In this document: positions 43,144 to 55,638 of the stretch, piece after piece
Position numbering within the stretch: the stretch's first letter is position 1
Layout: each line of letters opens with the position of its first letter
Assembly (NCBI GenBank): GCA_015039465.1
Contig: MU130362.1
Coordinates: forward strand, 196,963-260,962
Source of the DNA: Phlegmacium glaucopus
Taxonomy: Eukaryota > Basidiomycota > Agaricomycetes > Agaricales > Cortinariaceae
Direction of reading: 5' to 3'
Length of the DNA: 64,000 nucleotides
Position numbers and translations under genes: made by a program
Notes under the pieces: generated by a model
Databases searched by the model: none
The model's input: the letters and a program-made list of their open reading frames with translations, nothing else
Told to the model about the DNA's origin: nothing

Positions 43144-45851
43144 TCATTCCAAAAGCAGCGGAGGCGTGTGGTGAGACGGAGAGTCGTACTTTGCCTGCTG
43201 GCCTGCCATCATCCCGCTGTTGTCGATGTTGCTGTTGCTGCTGCTTTTGTTGACGTTCACGTTGAGCTGCCGATGCTGACGTCCACTGCTGTTGCTGCTG
43301 GACCGACCGGAATTGCAACTGCTGGGATTGCTCGACTGCTGCAGATTCGGATTGCTGGATGATCGTACTCCATTGCTGCTGTGGTTGTTGACTCTGATAT
43401 CCTCGTGATTGGATTTGTGATATACCGGGAGTCGGTGCCGTCCCTCTTCTTCCTGATCCATAACCGGAGAAATTCGACTCATCAGTTGATGATGATGTCC
43501 TTCCATCGTCATCGTCGTCGTCGTCGTCATCATCATTGGCCCCGTGGGGAGGAGATCGGTATGAACCTGTGGTAGCTGTTGTTGCTGCTGGTGTCGTCGT
43601 TGTGGAAAGGTTTGTTGTGGAGGGGGTTGGTGTTGCCGATGACGTTGGCGTTGGTGGTGAACTTGTTCCGGCTGCTGCGGAAAATGGGGATGGATGGGGT
43701 TTTGCCGATGATATTGCTGTTGCTGGTGTTGACGGTGAAGATGTTCTTCCAATTCTACCTGTGCCAGATGTTGCTGCTCCTGTTGCCTCCAGATCGAAAG
43801 AAACTGCATCTGATCTCTCTGCCTCTCCATCTCTGCTATTTCCATTTCCATCCCCATTTCGGATTGGCGCATTGCTATTTCCATCCCAATTTCCATTTCC
43901 ATTGCCCCCATATCGATGCCCATGCCCATATTCATATTCATATCCATTTGCATCTCGTGTTGACGCTGCATTTCTAAACCCATCTCCACCGAAGACAGCC
44001 CGCCCATTCCCGGTGCACCCATCCCCATCCCCAATCCCATCTCCAGCTGAGCCCGTTGCTGAATCATGAGATCTTGTGAATAATCCTGTCGATTTTGGTG
44101 TTGAGATAGGAGGTTGCGTGTACGGGTGTGGGGGCGAGTTGTTGTTGTCGAAGATGCGGAGGGCTGAAGCGGAAGTGACGAGTCCGAGCCCTGAGGATGT
44201 GGTCGGACGTGATGGGTGACTGATGGCATAAGCTCCTGCTGTTGCGGAGGAGGGGGAGGGTGTTGAGGATGATAGTGCTGCTGCTGCTGCTGCTGCTGCT
44301 GATAATAGAACTGCTCCATGTCCTGAGGAACATCGTTCGCGTTCACACGTTCACGTTCCCATTCCTTTCGTTGTTCCCTATCCCTCTCCCTATATTGCTG
44401 TTCGTTTCGCTGTTGCTGTTGCTGTTGCTGCTGCTCGTCGTCGTTACAGAGCTCCATAACGGTGAGGCGGCGTGATTGCGGTCTTGATTCTGACCCGTAT
44501 TCATATGGCGGGACGCCACCACTGCTACTGGTAGGACGTTCCCCTCCTCGTAACGAGTAAGATGACTCATCGTATGGGCCGTCTGGACTCGCAAAAGCTC
44601 GTTTACGCGGGTTGTTGAGGGTGGACGGTGAGGAATGCTGTTGGAGGTAGTTGTTATGATGGTTGTTGGAGACCGAGTTGGTAGAGGTGGAGTTGGAGGG
44701 GTTGGTATCGTTTGGAGGGTGGAAGTAAAAAGGGGAGGAGTCGTGACCCTGTGGTGACATTGGGACGTCTCCTCCTGCATCCAATTGGAATGACGTTGGT
44801 TGTTGGTATCCTGAGCCTGGGGTCCGTCCCTGTCCGAAACCTGAGTGTAAGAGGGAAAGTTCTGGCCTTGCTGTTGTTGTTGATGAACCCAATCCGGTAA
44901 AAGATTTGGAGGAGAAGAAAGAAGCTGATGCTGGAGCTGTACCTGGACGTGTTGCTGTGGCAGGTCGTCTGAGTGCAAGTGAGCCTGGAAAGGGAAATAA
45001 GTGAGTTCCTGTTCCTGTTGTTGAAGGTATTGTAGACGTTGTTGTTGTTGATGATGATGTGGAAGATGTGGATGTTGATGATTGAAGTATGGGTGAGGAG
45101 AGGGAAGCGGAGACGACTGCAGAGAGTGGAGGGAGTGATCGAGGATGTTGGGAGTCGGCAGAACCAGACGAAGTTGGGGGTCTCGATGAGGAATTTCGTG
45201 ATTTGGAGGGGATATCGACGGCGATGAAGTGGTTGTCTGAGTAGGAGAGAAAGGAATGGTTGCCTCCTGAGGCAAGAAAGGACTGGCCGGGCTCACGAAA
45301 GGAATGGTTTTGTTGATACATAAGTTCGCCCTCATAGCCAGTACTAGTCCCAGGGCGAGGAACTGAACCCATATCTTCTTGCTTGATAACATTAGCAGTT
45401 TGGGCAGGCGCTCGTCGTCCACCCCGGGAACCACCTCCAATTTTATTCGCAGCAGCCATAGTAGCGTGCAAAGAAGTCAAATCACGCATCATACGGTCGT
45501 TCAATTCTTGTTTATCAGAATGAACGGTCTGAGCATGTTGACGCAAATTATCGAGGCGAGAAAACTGTTTGGAACAGTGACAAGAGAAAGGTCTTTCGCC
45601 TGTATGTTTTCTGAAATGTTATATTATTACCGAGTAGGATAGAGTTAAACGGATAAGTTTGTGTACCTGATGTGCCTAGCAAGATGCTCGCTCCTAGAAA
45701 AGACCATACGACATTCACCATATCCACGACATTGAAAGGTCTTTGCCGGGGCCTGACGATTTCGTTTGAAAGAAGATTGTTGCTGGGGAGCATTTACAAC
45801 GACGATAGCAGACATCTCTGGCTCAGGGGATATGTCCTTAACGTCGTCCAT
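43144..45851 (-). CDS. C2H2 zinc-finger transcription factor with polyglutamine
   Basis: Two exons, 45851-45667 and 45610-43144, join across a 56-bp GT-AG intron between the two fingers to give 883 residues. Finger 1 (C41, C47, H60, H64; [17 protein letters not shown] linker) and finger 2 ([18 protein letters not shown], with only one residue between the cysteines) form the DNA-binding pair. [11 protein letters not shown] and SRLDNLRQH are the usual wording in fungal stress/nutrient regulators of the Usv1/Com2/Rgm1 type. The rest is low-complexity: Ser/Thr-rich, several polyGln tracts encoded by CAG/CAA runs (near 44275-44305, 44400-44435, 43750-43800), and a Met/Glu/Gly-rich block ([20 protein letters not shown], near 43820-43960). 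Such tracts suggest an activator. The start at 45851 is the only ATG ahead of finger 1 that fits. Targets cannot be told from sequence. Confidence 0.9.
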
Positions 45852-48800
45852 AATCGAACCAGGGGAAAGAACAACTCAAAAACGTGTGGACTTTTAGGTG
45901 CCTGGTTTATTTAAAAACAAAAAAAAAAATATAAAAAAATAAACATCCAAATACAAAAAAACTGCCCTTTACGTAGTCGGACCTTTAAATTCCCTTGTCT
46001 CGGGTTTCGCCTCTTCTTCCCCGCCCTTCCTCCTATTCATTAAATTAAACACCCGCCAAACTTTTGCCGAAAACACAGGACATCTCCATTGGTCTGCTCA
46101 TGTGATCAAACTTGCTGTCACACCTCAACCCGAAAACCCAAGGATCGAAAGAAAAAAACCCTCTTTCATTTGATTATTATTATCACCGACATATTGGCAA
46201 CTTGACACATCAAGGGACGAAACAATTGTGCGGACGCGGACAACATCCGACATCATGATTGATCTACAACCTTGACAGCTCATCTTTTCAATTGCTTCCA
46301 TCCCATCTCCTCTCCTACCCTTCCCGGGCACTTAATCACATCGATCGACATCCATACCCCGCAAGCGACTCAGCGATATTGCAGAGTATCAGTCAGTCAT
46401 TCTTGATTGACGGGCATTATTCAATAAGGACCAACCCAAAGTCTTTCCTTTCACCGGTAAACAACGACATGACTTTATGTATGCACGTCGCCACTGTCCG
46501 TACAACTCCCACGGAGCCGGACAAAGCCACCTGGCAACTATCAGCGGCCCCTGTAGCCCCTGGGTGGCGGTGCATTTGGACCTGGCAATAGCCCCTCCGG
46601 TGCCTTGACGTGCCAGTACATATGGCTTCGAGGCAAAGGTAAGGTTATTACATAGGTGAATTGTTGGTACCTTGATCGGATTGGCCAGGTGCTTAAAAAT
46701 TTTACAAGAGGGTACGCATCCGACATCCTATGTGGTATGTACACTACTTAGGTATGTGAAGGTTTAAAAAAAGAAGTCAATTTATAGTATGTATGCATGT
46801 ACACGTATAGATTTCTTCTCTTGTTCTCAATTCGGATTCTTGTGGCTGCGAAGGGAAGAAACTGGGGAGCCATGTGCATGATGCGATGGATGCCCACATG
46901 TGGTAAGGCCTGCGGAAAGGAAAGATATCAATGATTGCCATATAAATAATACAGACCACTGGCATGACTAAACAGGGCTAAATCACTGTGCATTAGCATC
47001 GAAATCATATCTACACTTGTGGAAATCAATGGTTTACGTAGGCACTGGCACTGGAAATAGAATATTCCGTCGCCTTTCAATATTCTGCTGGCCAATTCCC
47101 AACTTGAACTTCGAACTTCATTCCATGGTTGGTCGAATGACTGGTATATATTGCACATGTTGGGCTTGAACGTTTAAGCTTGATCCGTAATGGATATACA
47201 AATTTGGAACTAGATTATACGACCAAATTGATAGTCATGCACGCAGGTCAAATTTCAAAGGCGCTTCATTCATTTCCATAGCCGCGTTATGTTTTAAATA
47301 ACTTTTCTGCTCATTAGCAGCAAGTGGATTTAATAATAATAGTTCCTAACTTTCCATGCTGTTCGGAAATCTATAAGTTATTTATACTAGCTATGTAGGT
47401 TTGTTGTTGGTGATATAACTCAACTGAATTCCGGGGGCCACTTTATCCTAGTAAGAGGGAAACTAGTGAAACTAGGCGAATGATATATATGATGAAGCAC
47501 TTCTAATCGCGACCTGCTTGAAAAGAATTATATCGGTATCGTGAGTTGACCAAGAGTTGACCACTGACTGGCAGTGGGTGGGATTCACATTCCCTTTGAC
47601 TCTCATTGCTTCAGCCACCCAATCCCCAATCCCACACACAACCAGATTCCGAAATTAATTACACAGTTAACTTAAGTATGTCAATTTTGGACTTTTTGTT
47701 CGGCGTGCTGCCAGGTGTGTGAATTAGATATTTCGGACGTCGGCTCGGTGAACGTGGGAAGTTTGGTTCATGGCTTATTTTTTCGAGATCGTTCAAGTTC
47801 AATTCAAGATATCCTCCTGTTCTCCGAAAAAAATTACTGGCATTACACCAAAGTCTGTTCCCACCACCCTCAGTAACTCAAGCGTTTAGAGCTGGAGCCC
47901 ACGTCGATGCAATATACATAAGCCTGTCTTTGATTACGGCACTGGCAATATGCACCTGAAAATTCTAATCCGCTAATCATTCACTCCGAGACTCGGCGGC
48001 GAGTCGGGCATCTTATATACTGGTACTTCGATTTTCGTGGCCTTCCTGATTACTCTTCTAGCAGTACTGTCAATCCGGACCCAAGCCTAGACTCTGACAA
48101 ACGTCAAATGGTCAGCCAATATTTATCCCTAACTTACATGTTTATACCTTATCAATTCTAAACAACGTACTTATTACACAGCGATCGCGAACGTACACAT
48201 TCAAATTTCAACGGCATGGCGTGGAATGGTGGAATGGTACGATCACGCCTATATCAATCAATCCATACTTACGATATCGGAGAACATCATTTGCCGAGGG
48301 TGACGGACGAAGAGAAGGGACAGAAGGCGGACGTGGACATTGGTTTCGAATAAGTAAGTCTCTTAATTAAACAATATGCAGTTATTGGCGGAAACGTTGT
48401 TCTAATCCAGGATATTTAGCACCCTATATCGCACCTCACACATCACAAGTATACTCGCTCGTTCTCACTATTTTCAACTAGAACAAGGATTTCCAGGATT
48501 CCGAAAGAAAGTCACCGAAAAGTGGCAAGTGACCGCCTGACACACTGATATTGACACTTATTACCACCACCCGCTGTATGGCATCTGCCGTTGACGGTTG
48601 GTTGATGGGAGACTCACGTCAATCATCCAAAGCAGCAATGATAGACCCACTGACATATCCATACGTTCAATTTGATGACATCCCTAGCAAATTCGTACCA
48701 CTTCAAATTCTGGCTGCACAATGAGCCCTCCGATTGTGAGAAGCAGCGCGCATTGCTCAATACTGTCTCAGGAAAGCACAGGCTCAGTCGTATAATAGGC

Positions 48801-49717
48801 CAAGTTCGACTTACGGGATCAATCTGTATGTCACTAGCAGGACTGCTTGGCAGTGACTAGCGTTCGACGTGTTTGTGTTTTTTTTTTATGTCAGTGACAC
48901 TTATCTCATCAATCAAAAAAAAAAGGCCTAGATCTAGCTCTCAAAGTCAATTGAGAATCCAAATGTCTCTCATTTCACTGGTACCCCATGTGGCCAGACG
49001 GCCGAACGATCGACTCGTAGGGTTTGCCCTCTCTAAGGTTGGTTTGGCCAGTTTGAATCGGTGAAAAGAACACGCCTCTTCGTTGCACTTCTGACTTCTA
49101 GGCGAATTTTTAGGGAGGATTCTAGCTTCTAGCTTCGTGGTGTTGCTCAAATTAATGGCCAGTATAGAATGGACAGGTCACCAGCACATGCCAAGTTATT
49201 AGGTGATTGAATAAATGTACGGCAAGGTTACGTACATACTGAATACCTGACATGACTAAATTTTACCCGTCGCTGGTAGCCCTCGACTCGCTGATCCGAA
49301 CCCTAGGATGTCAAGTTTCAAGGATCAACAACTTAACTTCAGAATATCTCAACCATCCTCAGTATCAGGTAAATTGGACGAAACAGTCGGATCGGAAGTA
49401 CTTCAGTCAGGTCACCTTACCAGTCAAACCACAAGAAATAAAGCACAGGAGTGCAAGACAGACTCAGGGCTTGGAACTCGAAAGTGGACATCACATTTTC
49501 GTCTTTGTCACCAGTTGGCCAACATTCGCATGGCATTGGCCGATCGACAAAAGATACTCCAGTCTTGTATATAACAATTTCTCGTGCGGCTATTATGTCT
49601 CTACCTCAGCTTGGGATGTACGCAGATAGCCGCGTATATATATTGTTTACCCTGTTCTATGTGCTCCGAGTTGAGCACCAATTGAGTACTCGACCTACAT
49701 TTCTGATTGACGAGTAT
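45852..49717. other. Long intergenic stretch without supported genes
   Basis: The first 700 bp are the likely promoter of the divergent-reading transcription factor gene; they contain a pyrimidine-rich block near 46005-46030. Poly-A/T runs occur at 45915-45960, and palindromic tagatctagctct-like text near 48930. Several open frames of 60-125 codons exist (for example 49252-49629), but none has motifs or exon partners I can support. Confidence 0.4.
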
Positions 49718-49719
49718 TA

Positions 49720-49998
49720 CAGCTACATGCAAAAACCTAGGAACCCCTCGAAAATCAGTTTGTGCGCCTCTGTTTGTACAAACAACCTACTTTTGGTAGC
49801 TTGAACGCGCGTTGTCTCCAAGCATAATGACACATGTTGTGGAGTTAGGGCACTAGAACCCTTCAACTGCCCCAAGCTCCCTCCATCACTACCGAAACAG
49901 GACTTTTAGCATGTTAGGATACCAAAAACGGTTGTTTATATAAACATTGGCGCATGAGCTGAAATTTCGAGGGGTTCCTAGGTTTTTGCATGTAGCTG
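49720..49998. mobile_element. 279-bp MITE with TA target duplication
   Basis: Ends CAGCTACATGCAAAAACC and its inverse, extending into about 35 matching bases (CCTAGGAACCCCTCGAAA), with further inner inverted blocks (tgtttNtacaaacaacc). TA lies on both sides (49718-49719, 49999-50000), as for Tc1/mariner-type (Stowaway-like) MITEs. Non-coding. Confidence 0.8.
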
Positions 49999-50000
49999 TA

Positions 50001-50918
50001 AACGACTGCCATGGTATCAGTATCATTTCTCGAGTGCCGAAGCTTCACTGAAATTTCATCCCTTTACACCTCAATTAATCAAAGACTCGGATACAATGAT
50101 AACACACCTAAATTCGCTTTTATGTTTATACCTGGTGTCTTTTTAGAAGAGATTATCCAGGTGAACGTACGGTTTTGGATAAGTTTACTCTGGTTGGAGC
50201 TAGTACGACGTCGACTCGACTTTCTCCCGTCGAAAGTTCTTTTTTTCCTGCGCAAACAACACATACTCCTTGGTTCCCGGTCCTGTCGCTTGCGTATGGG
50301 GTCCGAAACGATGCAGTCAAACAGATTGACTACCTGCCAGGCAGACTAATACAAATCGCTTATTTCGCCAGCTTGAAGGATTATTAGTACCGCACACCAT
50401 ATTAAGGCTGTGTCTGCCTAGGGTCTTTCCCGCTGAGGCACTGCCAGTGAGGCCTGGAGGGTTCAACAAAGCCGGTAAAAGGAAAAAACGCCGCTGTCAC
50501 TCGATTCATCGAGGATTCAACTACATAAAAACGAGTCTAAGTCCGTTCTGTCACCTGTGTTCCGCAAATCCTTCGGCGTGTAGCTAGGGCTCGTACCTTG
50601 TTTCTGAGCTTGCCGAGCCCAAGGCCAAGAGAAGTAATGTATGTAGCATCCTATAATAATTTATATGAATATGGATCCCAGTAAGTCCCTGACAGTTCAT
50701 GACTCGCTTTGCCTGACATATCGGAACTGTATCGAGTTATCGGTGTTTTCAACCATCGCAGATACTTGGATTGGAGCTCGGAAAAAATGTTGGTGGTGGT
50801 CTCTACTCTATTGCCGCGGCCGTCACACTCAGGCTAGGTATAACGGAGTGATTTGTAGATCTCCCTAAGACAAGTTCTGTCAAAATTTCATCACAGATTC
50901 CACCAAAAGGAATAAACG
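50001..50918. other. Intergenic, no gene seen
   Basis: Two overlapping frames (50011-50349, 50175-50387) lack recognisable motifs. Nothing else was identified before the tRNA gene. Confidence 0.4.
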
Positions 50919-50991
50919 TTCCTTCTAGCCGACTTGAACGACTGACCTCGTCATTACTAGTGACGCGCTCTACCAACTGAGCTAAGAAGGA
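50919..50991 (-). tRNA. tRNA-Thr (anticodon AGT)
   Basis: Read on the minus strand, all four arms close. The 7-bp acceptor is TCCTTCT with AGAAGGA plus discriminator A. The D arm is GCTC/GAGC around AGTTGGTA (internal A box). The anticodon stem CGTCA/TGACG encloses the loop CTAGTAA with anticodon AGT. The variable loop is five bases, and the T arm AGTCG/CGGCT encloses TTCAAGT (B box). No intron. A TTTT-type terminator is not obvious directly downstream, but a short T-rich stretch (ttttggt) follows on that strand. Confidence 0.95.
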
Positions 50992-51259
50992 TGTGCAAAG
51001 GTTGGCTTTACTTTATAGAAAGGTCGCCAGCCCAGTCTAGCTATTAGTATTTATACGTACGTCCAATGTCAACCTGGTAGGGTAGGAGATGGATCATGTT
51101 GCCAGTGTCGAAATTAGTTTGACTCAGACATTCTTTCCTGGACAATTGGAAGACCTATATCGCGTGATGTGGTCCTGATCACGTGTTCTTGAGACTGTGT
51201 GTCACGGGCTCATTTCATGTTCAACTTTTAACGGTTTTTTCTCTGTTAATCTTTTGACT

Positions 51260-53044
51260 ATGAACTTGGCGATTAGGCCGTCTGGCCTACAGTTTCTCTG
51301 TCTTCCAGAGGAATTACAGGTCGAAATTCTAATGCACGTGGACTATCGTTCACTGCTGCGGTGCACTTCAGTAAGCACGCCAACAATACCACAGCCCATC
51401 ATTGACTCTCATGTGTTAGACTCCAGGTCTGCAAATCGCTTAATCATACAATCAAGGAGTATTCAGGAATACAGTATATCATTGAGTTGGGTGCCAATGG
51501 AATGGAAGCTGCATCTGCATCTTGTACCCTCTCACACACCGAACTCCTTCAGAAGCTGCGCGACCACCTGAAAGCTTGGGATCAGCTCGATTGGAAAAGG
51601 TTTAGGGTTTTGCCTAGTGGAGACTTCACTGCATGTCGTGCATACGAGCTCGTCGCAGGAACCTTTTCGACGTCAAACGGGTTAGATCTCTTCGTGATGT
51701 GGCTCCCGTCTGCAACACACGATGGCCGTGCTCTGCGTCATAACACGATAGGATTTTCCATCAGGGATTTTGCCATTGATCCCACCGAAGATGTCATTGC
51801 ATTTTTGGAAAATGAGTCAAGGTACGTTACTTCTACGCTTCTCGTAGTCATGACTCATTTGCTCTTCAGTCCTTCGTCGAATCTAAACTGGACTATCCGC
51901 CTGCATCTTCGTACCATATCGAGCAATAGGCCTCATCCACTCGCACGCGAGGGCACACTATCCTTTAACATGCCCTCTGACGCAATATTTGGGAATTTTA
52001 TGTTCAATGCCACGTTGCAGCTTGCTTACGATATGCTCGTTCTCTCCATCACTACGGGGCCAAGTTCTCATGGATTAAGAGCACTGGTTTGGAATTGGAA
52101 AACTGGATGTCTCGTATTTGTAAATCTTATCTCTTTCTCTTTCGTTACCTGTCTTAATGTTTGCTCAGGATTCACAAGATGATCCAACAATTATGGACAA
52201 CAGCCAGGCCTTTACCATGTTAAATCACAAGACCTTCATGTTAACGTCAACATACCGTTCTGGCTCTCTCAAAGTTTATGCTATTTCTCATTGCGAACGT
52301 TCCCCAGCTACTCTCCTCGCCACGCTTCATCTCCCGGAAGTGCAGCCGGGATTTTATGTTAGAAATCTTGATTCACATTCAGGTCCAGTCCACGCGCGTT
52401 CTCCTGAAAATAGTTCGTTCACCTCCTCATTGGAGTCCCGCATCCAGGTCATTTCCGCTTTCTATGATGGGCCTATCGCCGGAGACCTTTTCGAATACTC
52501 TATCTTTATCCACAACGATCACCTTCTCAGTATTGCCAAATCCAGTTCCGTTGGCTCGGACTTGCCGTGGCATTCATGGGGTCCCCAGCACACTCGGTTC
52601 TTGCCTCACTGTGTTCCTACAAATTGGCTGCGGTAATTCCACTTTCTTTCTTTGATTTTACATATGGCTAACTTGATGTTCAATTAGATATGTCCATGGC
52701 CAGCGAGTCATCTGCTCGACGCCGGACAACATCCAAGTACTCGATTTTGCGAGATCAAAGCATGTGCCCTCAACCGGAGCTCATGAAATGTTCTCGCGAT
52801 CAAATCCTTCATGTATTCCCAAAAGCTCACAACCTATATTCGTCGAAGATGTCGTGACGCACCTCCCTTACTATACTGTGAATCGTCCGATAAGCCAGCG
52901 GTTTTTTGCATACATGATTGACGAAGAACGCATCATTGGGTTAAGAGTATGTGTCTTCATATTCGATGATCAGTTTTGTTTCTGACCTTTCCTTTCCAGA
53001 CCACTTCTTCGGAACATCTAGAGTTGCACTTGCTTGCACTGTAA
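51260..53044 (+). CDS. F-box protein, six exons
   Basis: The exons are 51260-51370, 51427-51821, 51870-52119, 52169-52632, 52688-52946 and 53000-53044. They join in frame over five GT-AG introns of 48-56 bp to give 507 residues. An N-terminal F-box (FLCLPEELQVEILMHVDYRS, LLRCTSVCKSLNHTI, about residues 12-50) should bind Skp1 and place the protein in an SCF ubiquitin-ligase. The remaining about 450 residues resemble the large mushroom family of F-box proteins with a beta-propeller-like region (LVAGTFSTSNGLDLFVMWLP, SGSLKVYAI, RVICSTPDNIQVLDF). The substrate is unknown. The start was chosen at MNLAIRPSG, close to the F-box; an upstream in-frame GTG/ATG exists at 51197. No lesions seen, so probably functional. 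Confidence 0.88.
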
Positions 53045-54413
53045 TCACATTACAATTTCTGTACCCATCGATGCCCTTCATGGTCTTGTCTGTTATTCCC
53101 CAGTTGTATAAATCCTTTTTCCTACCAATCGGTATTCAAACTTGCCTTCCATCAGTGGTCTGAAAGTATCACCTGCCTTTTTTCCATGGGCCACAGTGCT
53201 TTTGTGCTCTCAAAATTTGCAAGTAGAATATATTTATATAAGAGCTAGTTTGGTCTGAACATGTGAGGATCATTCATGTGACATTTGCTGATGTTGTGAT
53301 TGGCAGAGTTTAAATTATTCAAGCTCCAGCTGCCAGCTCCTAATCTCTGAATAAGATGTCAGTCATTTCCATATATGGGAATGGCTGATGCTGAGATAAG
53401 TGAATGGTTATTGATCATTGATCATTATTGTACTTTTCACTCTCTCTCCACAGTTTACACATGGATGAAGACAATTTCTGAGCAATATGACAAAAAGCTC
53501 TTTTTTGGCCATCATACTCAAGTCAAAGTTGAGCTGCAACAGGTTGTCACATTATGTCATAGACCATCACAAACTTAGTAACAGACACATCTCAATGTGT
53601 CACTTCACTTCTCCACAATCATTTAGTCTTTTTTACACTTGTTTCACTTCCCTTGTACCTCTTAATATAAATTCCAATGCCACCTGCACCCCAGAGCCAA
53701 AAATCCCTGCCATAATTTGGCCACCAGAGCTTATATGTATGTATGCTCATTAGTACCACAGAAGCCCAGGAAAATAGGAATGTCATGGTTAGGAAGCTCA
53801 AGGAGGTAGCCCTCTATGCATCAGATATGTACATACCACCTCCTAGAACACAACAGCCACCAATAAAACAAAAATCTACAAGCAGGTTGCTCAGGAGGTC
53901 ATCCTCAATGTGTTTTCCATCCATAAAGAGACTGCTGAAAAATAAATTGGGATCAAATGGGACAAGTAAGTTATTTTTTTAATATACAAAGTCATTCCTC
54001 AGCATTTTTTTTTCAGGTTAAAGTGATCCTATTGAGAGCATGCAGCTTCCCTCCATCAAACTGGAGGTGGACTCTGTGATGGTGATATGGACAGAGACCT
54101 GTATCATGAATATGCAGATTGTTATATCCTGCAATGGGACTGGATACTGCTGAGAAGACAAAAAATATCTGGGGTGTGTAAATATGCTCATTTTGACATT
54201 TTTGCAATTCTGATGAGGTATAAATTAGACAAAATAATCAAGGACTTCCCATTCTTTCTAGAGCTCCATAGGCTCTTCTCCACCTGCCCAAACATCACCT
54301 CAATGTAGATTGTAGTTACAACTGATGTAGGTCCAGATGGCCATTGAACAATTCACTACCAGGCTAAAGGTGATGATCTCATATCAGGCTAAGTCTACAG
54401 GAGAGCCAGTTCA
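53045..54413. other. AT-rich stretch with unassigned exon-like fragments
   Basis: A frame at 53460-53577 (VYTWMKTISEQYDKKLFFGH) follows an acceptor-like CTCCACAG. Another at 53755-53970 (RKLKEVALYASDMYI, basic and Ser-rich) ends at a GTAAG near 53966 with an acceptor-like TTTTCAG near 54018. They may be pieces of one decayed gene or of a transposon. I do not recognise them. Confidence 0.3.
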
Positions 54414-54421
54414 GTAGTTGA

Positions 54422-54784
54422 TAGGGAATGTCATGGGTTGGTACCATGGGTGCCTGCAGGCACGGGCATGGGTTGCAACTTTGTAACCCCTGCCTAACCT
54501 GTACCTGTGACACAGGTTTGACAGGTGTCCTGGGATTTGCCAGTCAGTGTAATTAAGTCACCCATGGTTGATTTACTGCCAATAAATAATAAATTAATAA
54601 TTATAATGTATTGTCCCTGTCAGTTTTGGATGTGTACCCGTCCACGGGTTATATACCCTCAGGTTTTTGCAAAACCCACACCTGTGCCTGTCAAAACCCG
54701 CGCCTGTGGATGTGGGTATGGGTTTTGATGGGTGCAGGTGCGGGTTGCCCTGGAAAACCCCAGGGTAGCCCATGACATTCCCTA
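54422..54784 (-). mobile_element. 363-bp non-autonomous derivative of the hAT-1 family
   Basis: TAGGGAATGTCATGGG ends with a perfect 8-bp target duplication gtagttga (54414-54421, 54785-54792). Its reverse complement matches the left end of hAT-1 (gctaccctggggttttNcagggcaaccc), followed by the same ACCCGTACCC-type words. The transposase region is gone. It could be moved by a hAT-1 type transposase. Confidence 0.92.
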
Positions 54785-54792
54785 GTAGTTGA

Positions 54793-55119
54793 AAAGTCCC
54801 CAGAGCAAGCGAGTATCACAAGCACTAATACTTCAACAAAAAATAGCATTAACTGATCTGTGCTAGTATTTCAATCTACCCTTTACTAAAACCATCCCTT
54901 AAATTGAGAGTCCTGAATTGTCCATCACTTAGAATAAGGACTTCCCATAAGAACAATACCCTCACCTGCATGGTTATTTGCCCTCTTGATGTAGGATGGA
55001 AATGGGGCAGACTCATATGAACAATCGCAGAACAAACACTTTCTCCATATATAATAGTGTTGATTGGTTCTGTTAAAAGTCTCATTGTCAAAAGAACTGC
55101 CAGCCAGAGGTGCCAGAAT
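54793..55119. other. Intergenic, no gene seen
   Basis: Between the hAT-1 derivative and the next hAT-like end; nothing recognisable. Confidence 0.4.
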
Positions 55120-55638
55120 TAGTGATTGTCAAGGGTTTCAAAACCCCTGGAGGGTCTGGGGTAAGGGTACAGAGGGTAGGGGTAAGGGTCAGAATTTTGT
55201 ACCCTTGGAAAACCCTTACCCTTGACAAGGGTTCAAGGGTTTTCAAGGGTTTTTCAAGGGTTTCAATTTCTATTTTTAACATAAGATTTTGTCAAAATCT
55301 TAGCTTTTTTCTGCCTCCAAGTTATATAAATTCTACATTATTGGATTTAATATGTATAAAACTGTACAATAAACTAAATATTGCAATATTTTCTTGTTTA
55401 GAAGGCAAAAATATGTGAATTTGACATATTGAGGCAGTTATTTATTCTAAATTACATGTAATAGAGCTATTAATGCTTGATAAGGTAAATAAAACATGGT
55501 AGGTAATCAGATTTATATATATATAAAGCCTTAGAGTAATACCCTTGACCATACCCCTGTACCCTTCATACCTCTCAAAACCCTTACCCTACCCTCCAAA
55601 ACCCCTACCCTTGGACAGGGGTAGGGGTTTTGAGGGTA
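55120..55638. mobile_element. hAT-like element with AAGGGTTTT repeats, right end replaced by Gypsy-2
   Basis: Begins TAGTGATTGTCAAGGGTT. Near both ends GGGTA, AAGGGTTT and AAAACCCTTACC words are packed in both orientations (55130-55265, 55545-55637), with an AT-rich middle. The matching right terminus is not present; the sequence ends at the Gypsy-2 LTR and I could not find it resuming after 61622. No target duplication can be tested. Confidence 0.6.

Noticed and set aside
44343..45440. A 365-codon frame overlapping the transcription factor gene in another minus-strand frame
   Set aside because: It is Gln/Ser/Pro-rich shadow reading of CAG-rich DNA. The zinc-finger frame has the correct splice junction and DNA-binding domain.
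46259..46591. 110-codon frame upstream of the transcription factor gene as a separate gene
   Set aside because: The composition is unremarkable, there is no motif, and its position in the likely promoter makes a chance frame more probable.
55545..55637. Telomere-like AACCCT/GGGTTT words
   Set aside because: The words occur in both orientations within a short element with a hAT-like end and are not an oriented tandem array.
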